A DNA stretch of 64,000 bases from Ravibacter sp964559125 (GCA_964559125.1 CAZLGW010000031.1:1-64000), one strand, 5' to 3'. Shown: positions 45,201-54,590, counted from the stretch's first letter. Numbers and translations: made by a program. Notes: generated by a model from the letters alone, not told the origin.

Positions 45201-47330
45201 CTATCTCCTCTTCTGTTTCGGCGACCGTTCAACCAGGCTGGGTTCTTTGGAAAAAGCGATCATATCACTGACAATACGCCCGGTTTCCTGTAGGTAAACG
45301 TCGTTTTTCGAAACCTTAGTATCCTTGCCGGCCGAAACATCCTCCTCATCGTCGTCGTCCCCAAGCCCGTTGTCCACTGCCGCAACTACCGCTCTTTTCT
45401 TTTCGGCATCCTCTCTCTCCTTCTTACGGATCGCCTCGTTCAGTGAAACTGTTTTGGTTTCGCGCGCTTCTTTGAACAACGCCAGGTCGGCCACCAGTTT
45501 TTTGAGCGTCTCATCGGCAGTAAGCCTCTTTTTATGATTCTCACTGAGCCAGCCCAGGAGCTTCGCATTTACATAGCTTGTTTCTTCATACCTCGACGGG
45601 TTGATCTGATCCCAGGGTAAAGCGCTCGATTGCGATTTCTCCCTGAACTCGTCGGTAATATGGGCCGTCGGAAGCGCTATATCGGGGCTTACTCCCTCCA
45701 ATTGCGTACTTGCGCCGTTTACCCTGTAAAACTTGGCGGTAGTCATCTTGACTTTCCCCAACGGTTCCCGGCTTTCCCTTTCATACTGGTTGAGGTCGAT
45801 CAGTGTCTGGACCGTCCCTTTACCGAAAGTCTGCTCTCCTATCACCACTCCTCTTTTGTAATCCTGTATAGCGGCTGCAAAAATCTCGGAAGCCGAGGCG
45901 CTGAACCGGTTTACCATCACGCCGAGTGGCCCATCATAAGCTATAGACGGATCATTGTCAGACTGAACGTCGGTCTCGCCTCCGGTTTCCCGGATTTGTA
46001 CCACAGGGCCGTTTTTGATAAAGAGCCCGGTCAGGGCCACAGCCTCGTACAAAGACCCTCCGCCATTGTTCCGCAAATCGATGATCAGCCCTTCAATTCC
46101 CTCGGCCTTAAGCTCACGAATAAGGTTCTGCACATCTGCGGTAGTGCTGGCAAACCCTTTTTCGCGCCTTTGCACGCCTTCAAAATCCCTGTAAAACTGC
46201 GGGATGCTGATCACGCCCAGTTTATGTTCCTTCCCTTCTCCGGGCACGGTAATGATCTCTTTTTTAGCTCTTCCCTCCACCAGGTTGATCTTTTCGCGCA
46301 CAAGCCTGTATTCTTTGGGAGGTGTGTTGGGAAGCGCATCGGCGGGAAGTATCTGCAGCCGTACCACTGTACCTTTCGGCCCCTTGATCAGCTTGACCGC
46401 ATCGTCCACAAACCAGCCTACTATATCGACCATATTACCGTTTTCTCCCTGCGCCACACCGATAATACGGTCTTCCTTCTTGAAAAATTTGCTTTTAAAC
46501 GCCGGGCCTCCCGGGATGATATCTACTATCTTGATATAATCCCCGTCTTCCCGGAGCTGCGCACCGATCCCTTCGAGCGACTGGCTCATATCCTGGTTAA
46601 AGCGGTCGGCCGCAACGGGCGACATGTAGCCCGTATGAGGATCTATCGATTCCGCATAAGAGTTAAAATAGGTCTGGAAAGCCTGTTCGGTTTTAATCCG
46701 CCCCAGGTTCCTGGCCCGGTTCCTATACCGCTGCTTCAAAACCGTGATCGCAGCAGTATCGGCCTTACCGGAAAGCTTGAGGTCCAGCGCTTCGCTTTTG
46801 ATATACTTAAACCAGAGCTCATCGAGCTCAGTCCGGTTAGCTGCCCACGACAGCTTTTCCCGGTCTATCTCCAGTGTTTCTTTCCCGGAAAAATCCTGTA
46901 GCTTCGGGTCTTCCAGTATTTTATTGATATACTCGTTACGTTCAAGCCACCGCTTGCGGTAAAGATTGAATATTTCGTAGGGAATATCGAGCTCTCCCCG
47001 CTTGAGAAAATCATCGAATGAATAGCGGTACTTCTCAAACTTTTCTACATCCTCCTTTACCAGGTACAGCTTCCCCGGATCGATATCTTTAAGATACTTA
47101 TCCAGGATGACCGACGACAGCGAATCATCCAGCTTTTCCTTCCGGTAGTGGAAGTTGGTGAGCAGTCTCAGTGCCGTCGACTGAGCCCTGTACTGAACTT
47201 CTGTCGGCTTCAGATCCTCGACCACTCCGTTGAACGGTCCGGTATCTGCCGGGTGTTCGGTAAATCCCTTATCGGGGATGTTGCCGCCCACAAAAATTAC
47301 CGGGATCAGCGTAATCAGGTATTTTCTCAT
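45201..47330 (-). CDS. prc: C-terminal processing peptidase Prc (S41 family, tail-specific protease)
   Basis: A 709-residue periplasmic protease. The N-terminal helical domain (about 50-240) precedes a PDZ domain (LEGIGAQLREDGDYIKIVDIIPGGPAFKS) and the S41 catalytic core. The nucleophile Ser is in RFSASASEIFAAAIQDY and the general-base Lys in GEQTFGKGTVQ, with GLIIDLRNNGGGSLYEA between them. The DUF3340-type C-terminal domain identifies the Prc/Tsp subgroup rather than shorter CtpA. It degrades proteins with hydrophobic C-termini. It lies 9 bases downstream of an FKBP gene, so the two form a periplasmic quality-control operon. Confidence 0.94.
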   Translation of the reverse strand: MRKYLITLIPVIFVGGNIPDKGFTEHPADTGPFNGVVEDLKPTEVQYRAQSTALRLLTNFHYRKEKLDDSLSSVILDKYLKDIDPGKLYLVKEDVEKFEKYRYSFDDFLKRGELDIPYEIFNLYRKRWLERNEYINKILEDPKLQDFSGKETLEIDREKLSWAANRTELDELWFKYIKSEALDLKLSGKADTAAITVLKQRYRNRARNLGRIKTEQAFQTYFNSYAESIDPHTGYMSPVAADRFNQDMSQSLEGIGAQLREDGDYIKIVDIIPGGPAFKSKFFKKEDRIIGVAQGENGNMVDIVGWFVDDAVKLIKGPKGTVVRLQILPADALPNTPPKEYRLVREKINLVEGRAKKEIITVPGEGKEHKLGVISIPQFYRDFEGVQRREKGFASTTADVQNLIRELKAEGIEGLIIDLRNNGGGSLYEAVALTGLFIKNGPVVQIRETGGETDVQSDNDPSIAYDGPLGVMVNRFSASASEIFAAAIQDYKRGVVIGEQTFGKGTVQTLIDLNQYERESREPLGKVKMTTAKFYRVNGASTQLEGVSPDIALPTAHITDEFREKSQSSALPWDQINPSRYEETSYVNAKLLGWLSENHKKRLTADETLKKLVADLALFKEARETKTVSLNEAIRKKEREDAEKKRAVVAAVDNGLGDDDDEEDVSAGKDTKVSKNDVYLQETGRIVSDMIAFSKEPSLVERSPKQKRR

Positions 47331-47339
47331 TATTCAGTG

Positions 47340-48056
47340 CTATTTCAAAATTTCCAGAAGTTCCACCTCAAAAACCAGTGCAGATTTGGGCCCAATACTG
47401 GGGCCGGCTCCGCGGTCACCGTAGGCAAGCTGGTAGGGAAGAAATATCTTCCACTTCGATCCGACGGGCATCAGCTGTAAGGCTTCGGTCCAGCCGGCGA
47501 TAACCCCGTTGACCGAAAGATCGATAGGCTCTCCGCGTTCCACTGAACTATCGAACACGAAACCGTCGGTTAACGTTCCATGATAATGGACTTTTACCCG
47601 GTCATTCACAGTGGGTTTCGGTCCTTCTCCTGTCTTCAGTATCTCGTATTGAAGCCCGCTCTGGGTCGTGACCACTCCCTCTCTTTTTTTATTATCGGCA
47701 AGGAAATTTTCCCCTGCAATCCGGTTAGGCTCGGCTTTGGCAGCTTCTACGGCACGCAGCGAATCTTCCTTCCTTCCGAAATAGGCCATCAGGTATTGGT
47801 TGGCCTCCTCCTGCGTAAAAACTGTCTCTTTACCCGAAAGCGCATCCTGGATCGCTTCCTGGAGTACTTTGGTATTGATTTCGGCCAGTCCCTGCATCTT
47901 CAGGCTGCCCGCTATGCTGAGTCCGATACCATAGGCCACCGTATCCAGCTCGGTTTTCAGCTGAGCTTTCTGGCCCTGAGCGACGGAAACAAACGGGTTG
48001 GACAATAAAGACAGACAAAGGACGGGTAAAGTTACAATTTTCAGGAAATTCAACAT
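47340..48056 (-). CDS. Exported FKBP-type peptidyl-prolyl cis-trans isomerase
   Basis: A 238-residue protein. I chose the ATG at 48056 because the signal peptide MLNFLKIVTLPVLCLSLLSNPFVSVAQ begins there; an ATG at 48089 is also in frame. An N-terminal dimerisation domain (VAYGIGLSIAGSLKMQGL, then VLQEAIQDALSG) precedes the FKBP fold, with VKVHYHGTLTDGFVFDSS, GWTEALQLMPVGSKWKIFLP, LAYGDRGAG, and a final LVFEVELLEI. The layout matches FkpA/Mip. It assists folding in the periplasm and is transcribed with prc. Confidence 0.92.
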   Translation of the reverse strand: MLNFLKIVTLPVLCLSLLSNPFVSVAQGQKAQLKTELDTVAYGIGLSIAGSLKMQGLAEINTKVLQEAIQDALSGKETVFTQEEANQYLMAYFGRKEDSLRAVEAAKAEPNRIAGENFLADNKKREGVVTTQSGLQYEILKTGEGPKPTVNDRVKVHYHGTLTDGFVFDSSVERGEPIDLSVNGVIAGWTEALQLMPVGSKWKIFLPYQLAYGDRGAGPSIGPKSALVFEVELLEILK

Positions 48057-48290
48057 CTTGGGTGTTTTACGTTTAAATTTAAGCAGCATACAATGACTGG
48101 GATGATAAATATGCTACCAAAAAAACGGAATCAAATACAAAAAAGCGCACTACTCAATATATTTTTTTTCACACCCCCTTTTGTTCCCCCTTCGCCTTTT
48201 ACCGGGTCCTGCCGGCGATCTTATAAAAGTGCAACATTTCAAGCTATATATATTTTAGCCAAATAGCTCCGGAATATTAAATTAAACTCC

Positions 48291-48298
48291 TACATTTG
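48291..48298 (+). promoter_or_regulatory. Predicted -7 box for atpA-atpG
   Basis: TACATTTG, a full TAnnTTTG match, lies 53 bases before the atpA ATG in a 295-base intergenic gap. It supports independent transcription of atpA and atpG. Confidence 0.6.
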
Positions 48299-48351
48299 CG
48301 GTCTGAAACTGAAAAATTTTCCGTTATACCCAAAATAATTCAAATAAATCT

Positions 48352-49932
48352 ATGGTATCTGTAAGACCTGACGAAGTTTCGGCGATTCTGCGTGAGCAGC
48401 TTTCCGGCTCCAAATCGGAGGCCGAACTCGAAGAAGTAGGTACAGTGCTCCAGATAGGAGATGGTGTTGCTCGTATTTATGGGCTTTCAAAGGTACAGGC
48501 AGGAGAGTTGTTGTCGTTTGACAACGGCCTTAAAGCGCTCGCACTGAACCTGGAAGAGGATAATGTGGGTGCCGTACTATTGGGAGACTCCAGCGAGATC
48601 AAAGAAGGCGACACCGTCAAGAGAACTAATGAGATCGCGTCTGTAAAAGTAGGGGAAGGTATCATCGGGCGTGTGGTCAATACGCTTGCCGAACCTATTG
48701 ACGGAAATGGCCCGCTCGAGGGAGAACTTTTTGAAATGCCTATCGAACGCAAAGCGCCAGGGGTTATTTTCCGCCAACCGGTAACCGAACCGCTCCAAAC
48801 CGGAATCAAGGCTATAGACGCCATGATTCCTATAGGCCGCGGCCAGCGCGAATTGATCATCGGTGACCGTCAGACAGGTAAAACTGCTGTCGCTATCGAC
48901 ACCATCATCAACCAGAGAGAATTCTATGACCGGGGAGAACCGGTTTATTGTATATATGTGGCGTGTGGCCAGAAAGCATCAACTATCAAAGCAGTCGAGG
49001 CCAACCTCCGTCGTTACGGGGCAATGGACTATACCGTGATCGTGGCTGCTGCTGCATCCGATCCTTCACCTATGCAGTTCTACGCACCGTTTACCGGCGC
49101 CGCTATCGGTGAATACTTCCGTGATACAGGACGTCCTGCGCTGGTTATTTACGATGACTTGTCGAAACAGGCCGTATCCTACCGTGAGGTATCACTCCTG
49201 CTGCGCCGTCCTCCGGGCCGCGAAGCTTATCCCGGCGACGTATTCTACCTTCACAGCCGCCTGCTGGAGCGGGCTGCTAAGATCGTAAGCGACGACAGCA
49301 TCGCCCGGAATATGAACGACCTCCCTCCTTCCCTGGAAGGTAAAGTAAAAGGCGGCGGTTCTCTCACCGCACTGCCGATCATCGAGACACAGGCCGGAGA
49401 CGTTTCCGCCTATATCCCGACCAACGTAATCTCTATTACCGACGGGCAGATCTTCCTTGAATCGAATCTTTTCAACTCAGGTATACGTCCTGCGATCAAC
49501 GTGGGTATATCCGTATCCCGCGTGGGGGGTAACGCCCAGATCAAGTCGATGAAGAAAGTAGCCGGTACACTGAAAGGCGACCAGGCTGTTTTCCGCGAGC
49601 TGGAGGCTTTTGCCAAGTTCGGTTCCGATCTTGATGCCGCTACAAAACTCGCTATCGACCGTGGCCGCCGCAACCTTGAGGTGCTCAAGCAGGGACAGTT
49701 TGCGCCTGTTGCAGTAGAGGAGCAGATCGCTGTTATCTACGCATCTACCAAAGGATTGCTGGATGCCGTACCCGTAGAAAAAGTACGTGAATTCGAAAAA
49801 GAATACCTGCAGTTGCTGAAAGCTCAGCATGCAGATACGCTCAATGCTCTGAGAACCGGCAAGTATGAAGATGCGCTCACAGCCGTACTCGAAAAAGTAG
49901 CGAAAGAACTCACAGTTAAATACAAATCATAA
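48352..49932 (+). CDS. atpA: F1 ATP synthase subunit alpha
   Basis: A 526-residue protein of the usual length. The beta-barrel domain ends near GDTVKRTNEIASVKVGEG, Walker A is GDRQTGKTAV (residues 171-180), and the later ALVIYDDLSKQAVSYREVSLLLRRPPGREAYPGD is the alpha-subunit signature including the arginine region. It forms the non-catalytic nucleotide sites of F1. atpH is not upstream: the neighbouring gene is a divergent FKBP isomerase, so atpA begins a separate unit. Confidence 0.98.
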   Translation: MVSVRPDEVSAILREQLSGSKSEAELEEVGTVLQIGDGVARIYGLSKVQAGELLSFDNGLKALALNLEEDNVGAVLLGDSSEIKEGDTVKRTNEIASVKVGEGIIGRVVNTLAEPIDGNGPLEGELFEMPIERKAPGVIFRQPVTEPLQTGIKAIDAMIPIGRGQRELIIGDRQTGKTAVAIDTIINQREFYDRGEPVYCIYVACGQKASTIKAVEANLRRYGAMDYTVIVAAAASDPSPMQFYAPFTGAAIGEYFRDTGRPALVIYDDLSKQAVSYREVSLLLRRPPGREAYPGDVFYLHSRLLERAAKIVSDDSIARNMNDLPPSLEGKVKGGGSLTALPIIETQAGDVSAYIPTNVISITDGQIFLESNLFNSGIRPAINVGISVSRVGGNAQIKSMKKVAGTLKGDQAVFRELEAFAKFGSDLDAATKLAIDRGRRNLEVLKQGQFAPVAVEEQIAVIYASTKGLLDAVPVEKVREFEKEYLQLLKAQHADTLNALRTGKYEDALTAVLEKVAKELTVKYKS

Positions 49933-50006
49933 TCACCGGAGCAGGGTTGCCTGGAGAGAGCTGATTTCCAGGCAATCTCTTTCCTTATATCATATCACTT
50001 AAAACG

Positions 50007-50894
50007 ATGGCTTCCTTAAAAGAAGTTCGTGACAGGATCGGCTCTGTGAACTCGACACAGCAGATCACCAAAGCGATGAAAATGGTGGCTGCCGCCAAGC
50101 TACGCCGTGCGCAGGACAGCATCATCCAGATACGCCCGTACGCACGCAAGCTTAACGAGATGATGTCGACCGTTTCCGAAGGTGCGGACAGTCTGGAAGA
50201 AAGCCCCTACAGCAAGGTTCGTCCTGTCGAAAGAGTACTCCTTGTAGTGGTGACTTCCGACCGGGGCCTTTGCGGAGCTTTTAACAGCAACGTCATTAAA
50301 GCTGCCGTCAGCCGGGTAGAGGCGCGTTACACCAAACAGGCTCTTCTCAAAAACGTAGATGTGCTGGCTATCGGGAAAAAAGGAGGCGAGGGAATGAGCC
50401 GGAGGGGCTTCAATACCATCACTCAGTTTTCCGACCTCTTCACCAGGCTCGACTTTGTCAATGCAAAGGAGGCTGCCGAGTATATCATGGATGCTTTCGC
50501 GAAAGGCTCCTACGATGTCGTTGAGTTGGTGTATAACGAATTTAAAAACGTTGCTACCCAGATTGTACGGGCCGAGCAGTTCCTGCCGATCCAGGCATCT
50601 CTCGACTCCGGAGCTGTCAAAACGGGAAGTGTAACCAATTACCTGTTCGAACCCTCTGAGGACAAGATTCTGAACGAGCTCGTGCCCAAAGCGCTTAAGG
50701 TCCAGCTTTACAGGGCCATCCTGGAATCCAACGCTTCAGAACACGGCGCACGTATGACCGCCATGGACAAAGCGACTGAAAATGCCCAGGAAATGCTGAA
50801 AGAGCTCCGGTTGGTCTATAACCGTACGCGCCAGGCAGCAATCACAAAAGAAATCCTCGAAATTGTCGGCGGAGCGGAGGCGCTTGCCGGTTAA
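50007..50894 (+). CDS. atpG: F1 ATP synthase subunit gamma
   Basis: A 295-residue central stalk subunit. The N-terminal helix MASLKEVRDRIGSVNSTQQITKAMKMVAAAKLRRAQ and the C-terminal helix (quoted in part: SEHGARMTAMDKATENAQEM, then YNRTRQAAITKEILEIVGGAEAL) form the rotating coiled coil. TSDRGLCGAFNSNV is the conserved globular element. It follows atpA by 74 bases and is followed by a strong terminator, so the operon contains only alpha and gamma here. Confidence 0.98.
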   Translation: MASLKEVRDRIGSVNSTQQITKAMKMVAAAKLRRAQDSIIQIRPYARKLNEMMSTVSEGADSLEESPYSKVRPVERVLLVVVTSDRGLCGAFNSNVIKAAVSRVEARYTKQALLKNVDVLAIGKKGGEGMSRRGFNTITQFSDLFTRLDFVNAKEAAEYIMDAFAKGSYDVVELVYNEFKNVATQIVRAEQFLPIQASLDSGAVKTGSVTNYLFEPSEDKILNELVPKALKVQLYRAILESNASEHGARMTAMDKATENAQEMLKELRLVYNRTRQAAITKEILEIVGGAEALAG

Positions 50895-50932
50895 TAAGAT
50901 ATACCACAGCCGGAATCGGCTTCAGTACTCAG

Positions 50933-50965
50933 GAATGGCTCTTTCATGGAGCCATTCTTTTTTTT
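50933..50965 (+). terminator. Rho-independent terminator after atpG
   Basis: GAATGGCTC (50933-50941) pairs with GAGCCATTC (50949-50957), a perfect 9-bp stem, followed by eight T residues. It lies 38 bases after the atpG stop. Confidence 0.9.
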
Positions 50966-51098
50966 AACCTCTCTATATCGCTCAAAAAAAGCCACTTAGC
51001 TTTACTTTATCCGATAGTTTTCCTACTATTGACAGATTTTAATACGTATATGGCCTTATCATATACGCAACCCTACCATTGTTAACCTTTCTTAAGTT

Positions 51099-52091
51099 AT
51101 GAAAACGTTGAAAAAAGTCGCCGGCTGGCTCGTGCTGGCATTATTGCTCGTCGTCCCCTCAGCTGCTGCGTATGTGTACTTCTTCCTGCCCGATGTAGGT
51201 CCGGCTCCCGAACTGAAAGTAGAAATAACCCCCGAACGTGTCAGGCACGGAGAATACCTGGCCAATCATGTAGTGGTATGTATGGACTGCCATAGCAAAC
51301 GGGATTTCAGCAAATTTTCCGGGCCGATACTGGAAGGTACGTTAGGCCAGGGGGGAGAAAAGTTCAGCGAAGAGCTTGGGTTTCCGGGTAATTTTTTTTC
51401 CAGGAATATCACACCACATACGCTTTCGGAATGGAGTGACGGGGAAATATACCGCGCCATCACAACGGGTGTATCGAAAAGCGGCCGGGCCATCTTCCCG
51501 GTTATGCCCTACCAGCATTATGGAATGTTGGATCCGGAAGACGTGAAAGACATTATTGCCTACCTGAGAACCATTCCTCCGATCGATCATGCCGTCCCTG
51601 GGTCGGAACCCAAATTCCCTTTCAACTTCATCGTTAACACGATCCCTCAGAAAGTAGCCGCACCCGGGAAAAAACCGGCGGCTTCCGACCGGGTAGCTTA
51701 CGGGAAATATCTCGCGCATACAGCAGGCTGCATCGAATGCCATACGCCTCCCGACGATAAAGGACAAAAACTGCCGGGAATGGAGTTTGCAGGCGGATGG
51801 GAAATGAGCCTCGGAAACGGTTATGTCGTTACGACAGCCAATATCACTCCCGACCAGGAAACCGGCATCGGGAAATGGACGGAAGCCGACTTTATCGGAA
51901 GATTCAAAGCTTACTCAGACAGCGGGTATGTACTTCCCACAGTCCAGGCAGGCGAGTTCCAGACCATCATGCCATGGGCCATGTATTCAGGTATGGAAAC
52001 CGACGACCTGGCTGCCATCTATGCGTATCTCCGTACAGTGGAACCCATAAAGAATACAATCGTCAAATTCAGGGAGCAAACCGCGAAATAG
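51099..52091 (+). CDS. Membrane-anchored diheme cytochrome c
   Basis: A 330-residue protein with an uncleaved-looking N-terminal helix (GWLVLALLLVVPSAAAYVYFF). Two c-type heme motifs are visible: CMDCH (Cys61, Cys64, His65) and CIECH (Cys211, Cys214, His215). VMPYQHYGM and IMPWAMYSGM supply candidate methionine ligands. The DIIAYLRTIPP and LAAIYAYLRTVEP helices end each domain. This architecture resembles diheme subunits that pass electrons from periplasmic dehydrogenases to terminal oxidases. No dehydrogenase lies beside it, so its donor is unknown. Confidence 0.9.
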   Translation: MKTLKKVAGWLVLALLLVVPSAAAYVYFFLPDVGPAPELKVEITPERVRHGEYLANHVVVCMDCHSKRDFSKFSGPILEGTLGQGGEKFSEELGFPGNFFSRNITPHTLSEWSDGEIYRAITTGVSKSGRAIFPVMPYQHYGMLDPEDVKDIIAYLRTIPPIDHAVPGSEPKFPFNFIVNTIPQKVAAPGKKPAASDRVAYGKYLAHTAGCIECHTPPDDKGQKLPGMEFAGGWEMSLGNGYVVTTANITPDQETGIGKWTEADFIGRFKAYSDSGYVLPTVQAGEFQTIMPWAMYSGMETDDLAAIYAYLRTVEPIKNTIVKFREQTAK

Positions 52092-52155
52092 GTAATAATT
52101 TCATCCGGTGGCGCAGTATATCCGGTCAGGAGCTATCTCCTGACCCATAATTTCC

Positions 52156-52163
52156 TATTTTTG
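52156..52163 (+). promoter_or_regulatory. Predicted -7 box for the GHMP kinase
   Basis: TATTTTTG, a full TAnnTTTG match, lies 19 bases before the TTG start at 52183. It supports a short leader and that start. Confidence 0.5.
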
Positions 52164-52182
52164 CGAAAAACATATTCCGGTT

Positions 52183-53178
52183 TTGATTATAGAAACAAGA
52201 GCCTATGCCCGCGCGGGGTTATTAGGCAATCCGTCAGATGGCTTTTTCGGCAAGACAATAGCCATATCAGTAAGAAATTTCGGGGCGTCTATTTCTTTAT
52301 ATGAATCGCCCGAGCTGCTTATAGAAGCGCAGTCGCAGGACGGCAACAGCTTCAGGAGCATCTTCCATCTTCGCGACTCAGTTACTATGCTGGGCTATAA
52401 CGGCGGAATACCGCTCATCAAGGCCGGGATCAAGAAATTCACCGACTTCTGTGAGCTTCATAGTATAAGGCTTCCAAACCGTAATTTTACAGTCAGGTAC
52501 CGCTCGTCGATACCACGCCAGGTCGGGATGTCGGGCTCAAGCGCTATTCTTGTTGCGCTGATGCGGGCGCTTATGAAATTTTATGACATCGAAATCCCCC
52601 TCGAAGAGTTGCCAAGGCTTGTCATGGTCGCCGAGACGGAGGAACTGGGGATTGCCGCGGGCCTGCAGGACCGGGTGATCCAGAGCTACGAGGGCTGTGT
52701 TTATATGGATTTCGATAAAAAACTGATCGAAACCCGCGGATACGGTGAATACGAGCGCCTCGATCCCAGGCTGCTTCCCAAGCTGTACGTGGCCTACAAT
52801 ACCAACCTGAGCAAGGTATCGGGCAAGATCCACAGTGATGTGCGGGCCCGCTTCGACAGGGGAGAGGAAAAAATTGTGAATACGCTTGCCGAAATAGCTT
52901 CCCTGGCGGAAACTGCGAAAGGATACCTGCTCGACGGCAAACCCGAAAGACTTCACGAGCTTATGGATCGCAATTTTGACCTGAGAAAAAGTATCTACGA
53001 TATTTCGGAAAACAACATGGCGCTGATCAATACCGCCCGCAGTCTCGGTGCTTCGGCCAAATTCGCCGGTTCAGGCGGTACCATCATAGGCATGTACCGC
53101 GACGACGAAATGCTCAACAGGTTATTCGTAGAATTAAAAAAACACAACGCCCGGGTGATCAGGCCCTATATAGTGTAA
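52183..53178 (+). CDS. GHMP kinase, glucuronokinase-like
   Basis: A 331-residue sugar kinase. The N-terminus AYARAGLLGNPSDGFFGKTIA matches glucuronokinases, the phosphate loop is IPRQVGMSGSSAILVAL (residues 110-126), and the C-terminal FAGSGGTIIGMYRDD is motif 3 of the GHMP superfamily. Such enzymes phosphorylate the anomeric position of glucuronate or similar sugars with ATP, feeding UDP-sugar synthesis. A different sugar such as galactose or arabinose is possible. The start is a TTG at 52183; no ATG is in frame nearby. It has no metabolic partner gene adjacent. Confidence 0.82.
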   Translation: MIIETRAYARAGLLGNPSDGFFGKTIAISVRNFGASISLYESPELLIEAQSQDGNSFRSIFHLRDSVTMLGYNGGIPLIKAGIKKFTDFCELHSIRLPNRNFTVRYRSSIPRQVGMSGSSAILVALMRALMKFYDIEIPLEELPRLVMVAETEELGIAAGLQDRVIQSYEGCVYMDFDKKLIETRGYGEYERLDPRLLPKLYVAYNTNLSKVSGKIHSDVRARFDRGEEKIVNTLAEIASLAETAKGYLLDGKPERLHELMDRNFDLRKSIYDISENNMALINTARSLGASAKFAGSGGTIIGMYRDDEMLNRLFVELKKHNARVIRPYIV

Positions 53179-53186
53179 AGGCTGTC

Positions 53187-54509
53187 TTATCTTTTCAAGG
53201 CTTTACCCAGCTTACCGGCAGCCTGCATGGTATTCATTTTCCGCATCATCTTCCGCATTTCGTCGAACTGCTTCAGGAGATTGTTGACTTCCGTGACCGA
53301 TTTGCCGCTACCCTCCGCAATGCGTTTTTTCCGGCTGTTGTCAATAATATCAGGATTCGCTCTTTCCTTTTTGGTCATCGACTGAATCATGGCTTCGATC
53401 GGCACAAAGGAATTATTGTCGATATCGACGTTTTTCATAGCAGCACCCATCCCGGGAATCATCCCCAGCAGGTCCTTCACATTACCCATTTTCTTGATCT
53501 GCTGAAGCTGGCCCAGGAAGTCGTCGAAATCGAACTTATTCTGCCGCATTTTGGCATTCAGCCGCTTCGCTTCATCCTCATCAAACGCCTGCTGCGCCCT
53601 CTCCACAAGTGAGATCACGTCGCCCATACCCAGGATACGGCTGGCCATACGATCGGGATGGAACACATCCAGGGCTTCCATTTTCTCGCCGGTGCTGATA
53701 AACTTGATCGGTTTCTCCACCACCTGCCGGATCGAAAGCGCCGCCCCCCCCCTCGAGTCACCATCAAGCTTAGTAAGCACTACCCCGTCAAAATTCAGCC
53801 TTTCATTGAAGGTGCGGGCCGTATTGACCGCATCCTGGCCCGTCATGGAATCGACCACGAAGAGTATTTCAGAAGGGTTCAGCACATTTTTGATATTCTC
53901 CACCTCCTGCATCATCACCTCGTCTACGGCAAGGCGACCTGCGGTATCGACTATTACGATCTTCTTCCCGCTCTTCTTAGCATTTGCAATAGCATTCCGC
54001 GCTATTTCGACCGCATTTTTATTTTCCGGCTCGGCATATACCTCTACTCCTATCTGCTCTCCAAGCACTTTCAACTGGTCTATCGCAGCCGGCCTGTAAA
54101 TATCGCAGGCAGCCAGCATCACCTGCCTGCCCTGCTTTTTCAGCATATTCGCCAGCTTCCCCGAAAAGGTAGTCTTACCCGAACCCTGCAAGCCTGCTAT
54201 CAATATCACGGCCGGATCGCCCTTGATGTCGATGCTTTCCGAGTTGCTCCCCATCAGGCGGGTCAGCTCTTCCTGCACGATCTTTACAAACATCTGCCCC
54301 GGCTCCACCGATATCAGTATCTTCCGGTCGATGGCCGTATCCCTGATCCTGTCGGTAATTTCCTTGGCTATCTTAAAGTTTACGTCCGCATCTACCAAAG
54401 CGCGCCTTACCTCTTTGGTAGTGGCTGCTACGTTGATATCGGTAATCCTGTCTTTTCCTTTAAGCGTGCGGAAAGCACTATTGAGTTTGTCCTGTAAGCT
54501 CTGAAACAT
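53187..54509 (-). CDS. ffh: Signal recognition particle protein Ffh
   Basis: A 440-residue SRP54-type protein. The N domain precedes the GTPase G domain, with ILIAGLQGSGKTTFSGKLA, the I-box region IVDTAGRLAVDEVM, and LTKLDGDSRGGAALS. The methionine-rich M domain runs from about 330 (MRQNKFDFDDFLGQL, LGMIPGMG, and the RNA-binding RKKRIAEGSGKSVTEVNNLLKQF in part) to the C-terminus. It binds signal sequences on the ribosome and targets them to FtsY. It stands alone and has a -7 box just upstream. Confidence 0.97.
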   Translation of the reverse strand: MFQSLQDKLNSAFRTLKGKDRITDINVAATTKEVRRALVDADVNFKIAKEITDRIRDTAIDRKILISVEPGQMFVKIVQEELTRLMGSNSESIDIKGDPAVILIAGLQGSGKTTFSGKLANMLKKQGRQVMLAACDIYRPAAIDQLKVLGEQIGVEVYAEPENKNAVEIARNAIANAKKSGKKIVIVDTAGRLAVDEVMMQEVENIKNVLNPSEILFVVDSMTGQDAVNTARTFNERLNFDGVVLTKLDGDSRGGAALSIRQVVEKPIKFISTGEKMEALDVFHPDRMASRILGMGDVISLVERAQQAFDEDEAKRLNAKMRQNKFDFDDFLGQLQQIKKMGNVKDLLGMIPGMGAAMKNVDIDNNSFVPIEAMIQSMTKKERANPDIIDNSRKKRIAEGSGKSVTEVNNLLKQFDEMRKMMRKMNTMQAAGKLGKALKR

Positions 54510-54540
54510 TTGAAATTTCTCTAATCAAACTTTAATCCCG

Positions 54541-54548
54541 CAAATTTA
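54541..54548 (-). promoter_or_regulatory. Predicted -7 box for ffh
   Basis: TAAATTTG on the minus strand is a full consensus match, 32 bases upstream of the ffh ATG at 54509. A REP-like palindrome begins 11 bases further upstream. Confidence 0.55.
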
Positions 54549-54558
54549 GGATTTATTT

Positions 54559-54590
54559 GAATAGGAACGGGCTTCAGCCCATTTCTATTC
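54559..54590. repeat. REP-like palindrome containing the SGNH gene stop codon
   Basis: GAATAG...GGGC-TTCA-GCCC...CTATTC is a 32-base interrupted palindrome. Its right arm contains the stop codon (54585-54587) of the SGNH gene. The core GGGCTGAAGCCC resembles dispersed repeats I know from other Bacteroidota genomes. Only one copy is visible here. Confidence 0.7.
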
